Assembly (NCBI GenBank): GCA_009782865.1
Contig: WRIF01000039.1
Coordinates: 1 to 9,250 of the forward strand
Origin: Promicromonosporaceae bacterium
GTDB lineage: Bacteria > Actinomycetota > Actinomycetes > Actinomycetales > Cellulomonadaceae
Length of the DNA: 9,250 nt
Reading direction: 5' to 3'
Below the pieces are notes generated by a model. The model did not search any database, was not told the DNA's origin, and saw nothing but the letters and a program-made list of their open reading frames with translations. Within the stretch, counting starts at the first letter, position 1. Each line of letters begins with the position of its first letter. Below, piece by piece: positions 6,268 to 9,250 of this stretch. A program made the position numbers and the translations under genes.

Positions 6268-7178
6268 TGCTCGAAGACGGCCTTGAGCCGGGCGGCGTCG
6301 ACATGGGTGTAGCGCTGCGTGGTAGCCAGCGACGAATGACCCAACACCTCCTGAACCGCCCGCAGGTCGGAGCCGCCCTGCAGCAGGTGGGTGGCGGCCG
6401 AGTGGCGGAGGGCGTGCGGGGCGATGTCGTCCACCCCGGCTGCGGCGGCGAGCCGATGGATCGCCGCGCGGGCCTGCCGCTGGCCGAGTCGTCCGCCGCG
6501 ATCTCCGACAAAGACCGCCGCCTGCGCGGCCGCCTTGGCTAGTTCGGGGCGGCCCTGGTCCAACCACGCCGTCAAGGCGGTGGCGGCAGGCAGGCCGAAG
6601 GGCACCACCCTCTCCTTTCCTCCCTTGCCGAACACCCGCACCAGCCGCTGGGACAGGTCCAGCTCCGGCAGGTCGAGCCCCACCAGTTCGCCCACGCGCA
6701 CCCCGGCGCCGTAGAGCAGTTCGGCCACGGCCCAGGCGCGCAGGTCGGCGGGGCTGGCCGAGTCTCTGGCCCTGGCCGCCGCCGTGTCCAGGAGAACGGC
6801 GGCCGCCTCGGCGGTGAGCACGGTCGGCAGGGCGACGGGAACGGCCGGGGTCACGAGGCGGGCACTGGGGTCGGCGGCGATGAGACCCTGCGTGGTGGCC
6901 CACTGCAGGAACGCCCTGACCGCCGCGCCTCGCCGGGCGAGGGTGGCGCGCGAGAGGCCGCGCTGAGATTGCACCGCGAGCCAGCCGCGGATCGTGTTCG
7001 CCTCGATCTCCGGCAGGTCCGCCTGCCCGCGCCTGATGGCATGGCGCAGCAGGCTCTCCACATCGGCTCGATAGGCCCGGCGGGTGTGCTCCGCCCGCCC
7101 CAACCCGGCATGCAGGTGGGTGTCGAACTGCGCGAGGGCGCGTTCGAGGCTGTCCGGCAGCCGGGCGGTTTCATTCAT
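6249..7178 (-). CDS. xerC: Tyrosine recombinase, XerC type
   Basis: Xer recombinases act at dif sites near the replication terminus to resolve chromosome dimers before division, usually as a XerC/XerD pair. The 309-residue length is typical. Residues 10-100 are the SAM-like, DNA-binding N-terminal domain, and about 115-309 the catalytic domain. All catalytic residues are present: Arg161 in YGAGVRVGEL, Lys185 in FGKGGKER, His255 and Arg258 in PHALRHS, His281 in LGHSS, and nucleophile Tyr290 in TQRYTHV. Completeness, length and a housekeeping location favour Xer over a phage integrase; C versus D is based mainly on context. The ATG at 7178 overlaps the dprA stop (ATGAATGA), with GGGAG just upstream. 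An open extension to 7376 lies wholly inside dprA and looks like a shadow. The partner recombinase is not in this window. Confidence 0.9.
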   Translation of the reverse strand: MNETARLPDSLERALAQFDTHLHAGLGRAEHTRRAYRADVESLLRHAIRRGQADLPEIEANTIRGWLAVQSQRGLSRATLARRGAAVRAFLQWATTQGLIAADPSARLVTPAVPVALPTVLTAEAAAVLLDTAAARARDSASPADLRAWAVAELLYGAGVRVGELVGLDLPELDLSQRLVRVFGKGGKERVVPFGLPAATALTAWLDQGRPELAKAAAQAAVFVGDRGGRLGQRQARAAIHRLAAAAGVDDIAPHALRHSAATHLLQGGSDLRAVQEVLGHSSLATTQRYTHVDAARLKAVFEQAHPRA

Positions 7179-8580
7179 CGCTCCCAGTTTGCCGCCTCGG
7201 CCCGGCCCGGCCGGGGATTGCCGCGCCGCCCGGGCCACCCCCGCCCGCCGAAACACGCGAGGCACCCGCACCGCCTGGGCTACCCACGCCAACCGATCCA
7301 GCCGAGGCACCAGCACCTCCCGGGCCACCCAACCGCCAGCCGGGCCCGTCGGCGCGTACCAGCCCGCGCAGCTCAAGGAGTCCCAGGGCCGCCAGCACCG
7401 CGGGAAGCGGCTGCCCGGCCTCGGCTACCAACCGTTCCAGGGTGATCAATCCGCGGGCGGGGAGGGAGTCGAGCACCGCCAGGGACGTCGGGTCCAGCCC
7501 GTCACTGGGACGCGCGACGGTCGCGCCGGGCAAGCCAGGTTCGGACCGGTCAGATCCGGGCCGGTCGGATCCAGCCCGATCAAGTCCGAGCCGCTCAGCT
7601 CCGGGCGGGGCGGGCCCGAGCAGGTCTCCGCCGATGGTGCCGGCGAGTTCAGCCGCCTCCGCGGCATCGGTGACGCAGACCGCCACCCCGTCGCGCAGCA
7701 GCTGGTTGCATCCGGCAGAGGCCATGGACGTCACCGGGCCTGGCACGGCGCCTACCGGCCGCAACAGGCTGGCGGCGTGCCTAGCAGTCGACAGGGCACC
7801 GGAGCGCCAGGCGGCCTCGACCACCACGGTCGCCCCGGTCAACGCCGCGATCAGTCGATTGCGGGACAAGAAGCGCTGCTTCATCGGGGAGGCGTCGGGC
7901 GGCACCTCCGAGATGATCAGCCCGGTTCGCTCAATCGACTCGATTAGGTTCAGATTGCCGCGCGGGTACAGCCGATCCACTCCCCCCGCCATCACCGCGA
8001 CGGTCACCCCGCCAGCGGCAAGGCTCCCACGATGGGCGGCGGCGTCGATCCCGTAGGCCCCACCAGATACCACGGCAAACCGGCGATCCGTCAGCCCGCC
8101 GGCCAGGCTGGCCGCCACCTGCTCCCCGTAGGCGGTGGCAGCCCGGGCCCCCACCAGCGCCACCGAGCGTTCCAGCGCCTCAAGCACCTTAGGATCTCCG
8201 AGCAGCCAAAGGGCGAACGGCGCCCCCTGGCCCAGGTCGTCGAGCCGTCTGGGCCAGGAGGCCAGCTCCGGGGTGATGAGCGTTCCGCCCAGACGGCGCA
8301 GCACCTCCAGGTCGGCCGGCGGGTCCAGGAGCGGAAGGCGGGAGGCCCACCTGGCCACGGCGGCGCTGAGGGCTGCCGGCCCGTCCCCGCAGCCCAGCGT
8401 GGCTGGCAGGCCTGAACCGGAGGGCGGCAGGCCGGTGGCCTGTTCCTCGAACCAGGCCAAGGCGTCGGCGGCCCCCAGGTGCTCCACCAGGGTGTGCGCG
8501 ACAGCGTCGCCGGGCTCGGTCAGCCGCGACCAGGCGGCCGCGGCCAGTAGCGGGTCTCTGGGATCAAAGTTGAGCCTCAT
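7171..8580 (-). CDS. dprA: DNA processing protein DprA with extended linker and Gly-rich tail
   Basis: DprA binds single-stranded DNA entering the cell and loads RecA during natural transformation; in non-competent bacteria its role is less clear. The 469-residue protein is longer than usual. Residues 1-90 are an Ala/Leu-rich N-terminal domain. The Rossmann-like core spans about 100-310: ALVGARAATAYG at 141-152, SGGAYGIDAAAHRG at 172-185, GGVDRLYP at 199-206, FLSRNRLIAAL at 237-247, VVVEAAWRSGALSTA at 252-266, and VPGPVTS at 279-285. A linker at 316-360 contains a five-residue DR[AP]GS-type repeat, residues 361-417 form a winged-helix domain, and 418-469 are a Gly-rich repeat tail. GGGAGG lies six bases before the ATG at 8580, which overlaps the comM stop as ATGA. 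Its stop overlaps the xerC start. Confidence 0.95.
   Translation of the reverse strand: MRLNFDPRDPLLAAAAWSRLTEPGDAVAHTLVEHLGAADALAWFEEQATGLPPSGSGLPATLGCGDGPAALSAAVARWASRLPLLDPPADLEVLRRLGGTLITPELASWPRRLDDLGQGAPFALWLLGDPKVLEALERSVALVGARAATAYGEQVAASLAGGLTDRRFAVVSGGAYGIDAAAHRGSLAAGGVTVAVMAGGVDRLYPRGNLNLIESIERTGLIISEVPPDASPMKQRFLSRNRLIAALTGATVVVEAAWRSGALSTARHAASLLRPVGAVPGPVTSMASAGCNQLLRDGVAVCVTDAAEAAELAGTIGGDLLGPAPPGAERLGLDRAGSDRPGSDRSEPGLPGATVARPSDGLDPTSLAVLDSLPARGLITLERLVAEAGQPLPAVLAALGLLELRGLVRADGPGWRLGGPGGAGASAGSVGVGSPGGAGASRVSAGGGGPGGAAIPGRAGPRRQTGSDE
7189..7331 (-). repeat. 45-bp imperfect tandem repeat in the dprA 3' tail
   Basis: A 29-base block at 7258-7286 recurs at 7303-7331 with four differences, a shift of 45 bases or 15 codons. 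In the DprA frame the units begin GGPGGAGAS (418-426), GSPGGAGAS (433-441) and a partial GGPGG (448-452). The tail is therefore about 2.3 copies of a Gly/Ala/Ser-rich 15-residue unit, placed after the winged-helix domain. Confidence 0.75.
7534..7584 (-). repeat. 15-bp repeats in the dprA linker
   Basis: The linker between the DprA core and the winged helix encodes LDRAG, SDRPG, SDRSE (residues 333-347). At DNA level this is a 15-base period containing the core GACCGG or GATCGG. It lengthens the flexible, charged linker without breaking the frame. Confidence 0.65.
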
Positions 8581-9250
8581 GGCTGCCTCCCGGTGCGCAG
8601 CAGCAGGGCTTGACCAATGTCTGCCGCGCTGGGTTCGTCTCTCCCGGCCAGGTCGGCCAGGGTGAAGGCCAGGCGCAGCACCCGATCTGCGCCCCGCAGC
8701 GACAGCAGACCAGCGTCGAGGGCAAGATCAACGTCCCGCATCACCTGCCGCCGGCCCCGCAGATGCTCCCTTAGCCAGCTACCCGGCACCTCGGCGTTGA
8801 TGGTCCAGGGCGTAGACCCGAGCCGCGCCCGGGCGGCGGCCCGTGCCGCGACCACCCGGGTCGCGACGGCGGCGGACGGCTCCCCGAGACCGTCGGCGAT
8901 ATCGGTGCGCGTGACGGCGTCGACGGTCACCTGCAGATCGATGCGGTCCAAGAGCGGCCCCGAGATACGCCCCAGGTAGCGGCGCCGTTCCAGCGGGCTG
9001 CAGGAACAATTCAGGCCCTTGCCGGCACCCATGCCGCACGGGCACGGATTGGCTGCCAGAACCAGCTGGAAGCGGGCCGGAAAGCGGGCGGTGCCCCCGG
9101 CCCGGTGGATCACCAGCTCCCCGTGCTCCAGCGGCTGGCGCAGGCTCTCCAGCACCCGGGAGTTGAACTCCGGGGCCTCGTCCAGGAAGAGGACCCCGCG
9201 GTGGGCGCGGGAGGCGGCCCCCGGACGGGGAATGCCGCTGCCGCCGCCGA
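8577..9250 (-). CDS. comM: YifB/ComM family Mg-chelatase-like AAA+ ATPase, N-terminus off the right edge
   Basis: ComM is a hexameric AAA+ helicase that promotes branch migration when transforming DNA integrates. Family members are about 500 residues, and the C-terminal 223 are visible. The frame is open to the right edge, where it reads GGGSGIPRPGAASRAHRG. Walker B is GVLFLDEAPEF. Then come LVLAANPCPCG and a CSCSP pair, forming the Cys-rich motif of this family (CPCG-x9-CxC), and RISGPLLDRIDL, which includes the sensor/arginine-finger region. The C-terminal domain ends in LAFTLADLAGRDEPSAADIGQALLLR. Walker A and the N-terminal Lon-like domain are outside the window. A GTG at 9155 is internal and not a start. 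The stop overlaps the dprA ATG as ATGA, so the two genes are coupled. Confidence 0.95.
   Translation of the reverse strand, partial: GGGSGIPRPGAASRAHRGVLFLDEAPEFNSRVLESLRQPLEHGELVIHRAGGTARFPARFQLVLAANPCPCGMGAGKGLNCSCSPLERRRYLGRISGPLLDRIDLQVTVDAVTRTDIADGLGEPSAAVATRVVAARAAARARLGSTPWTINAEVPGSWLREHLRGRRQVMRDVDLALDAGLLSLRGADRVLRLAFTLADLAGRDEPSAADIGQALLLRTGRQP

Noticed and set aside
5198..6511. A 437-codon minus-strand open frame opposite the M23 gene and overlapping the xerC end.
   Set aside because: It is Arg/Pro/His-rich without domains, while the plus strand has a signal peptide and M23 motifs and xerC has all its catalytic residues.
6249..7178. A phage or integron integrase with an attachment site.
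   Set aside because: The protein is a normal-length Xer recombinase inside a housekeeping operon. No tRNA gene, direct-repeat att site or phage gene is nearby.
7179..7376. A 66-codon N-terminal extension of xerC.
   Set aside because: It lies wholly inside the dprA tail and has no Xer similarity. The ATG at 7178 gives the normal XerC length.

Overview
This is a very GC-rich stretch of bacterial chromosome, and its gene order and protein styles point to an actinobacterium. Three things suggest this: the order rpsB-tsf-pyrH-frr-cdsA-rlmN, an M23 peptidase beside rpsB, and a comM-dprA-xerC cluster beyond that. A member of or near the Propionibacteriales is plausible, but the sequence does not fix the genus. 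I see no WhiG-type sigma factor between dprA and rpsB, where sporulating actinomycetes often carry one. That hint is weak.

Region A (1-5076, minus strand, transcribed right to left) is housekeeping. Ribosomal protein S2 (rpsB) and elongation factor Ts (tsf) are 12 nt apart. A strong hairpin lies just after tsf. UMP kinase (pyrH), ribosome recycling factor (frr), CDP-diacylglycerol synthase (cdsA) and the 23S rRNA/tRNA methyltransferase RlmN follow. RlmN runs off the left edge. Spacing is tight: frr-cdsA 2 nt with a TTG start, cdsA-rlmN an ATGA overlap. Together these genes make, supply and recycle parts of the translation machinery and start phospholipid synthesis.

Region B (5077-6248) holds the divergent rpsB leader and one plus-strand gene, a secreted M23/LytM-like protein. 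Its N-terminal half is low-complexity and built from two different tandem-repeat arrays, one of them a run of GGGGAT/GGGGAC hexamers with G-quadruplex potential. The peptidase domain keeps the presumed zinc ligands but lacks the first His of the usual HxH motif. The gene faces the next operon tail to tail across a 130-nt spacer containing hairpins and copies of a GC-rich motif about 60 bp apart.

Region C (6249-9250, minus strand) is comM (partial, off the right edge), dprA and a XerC-type tyrosine recombinase. All three are translationally overlapped (ATGA and ATGAATGA). ComM and DprA families handle incoming single-stranded DNA during natural transformation, and XerC-type recombinases resolve chromosome dimers, so this looks like a DNA-processing operon. 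DprA is unusually long, with a repeat-bearing linker and a Gly-rich repeat tail.

I found no convincing new system, tRNA or rRNA gene, CRISPR array, insertion sequence or prophage. The unusual features are small: coding tandem repeats, hairpins, overlaps and a variant peptidase active site. The many long open frames opposite the real genes are shadows caused by high GC.
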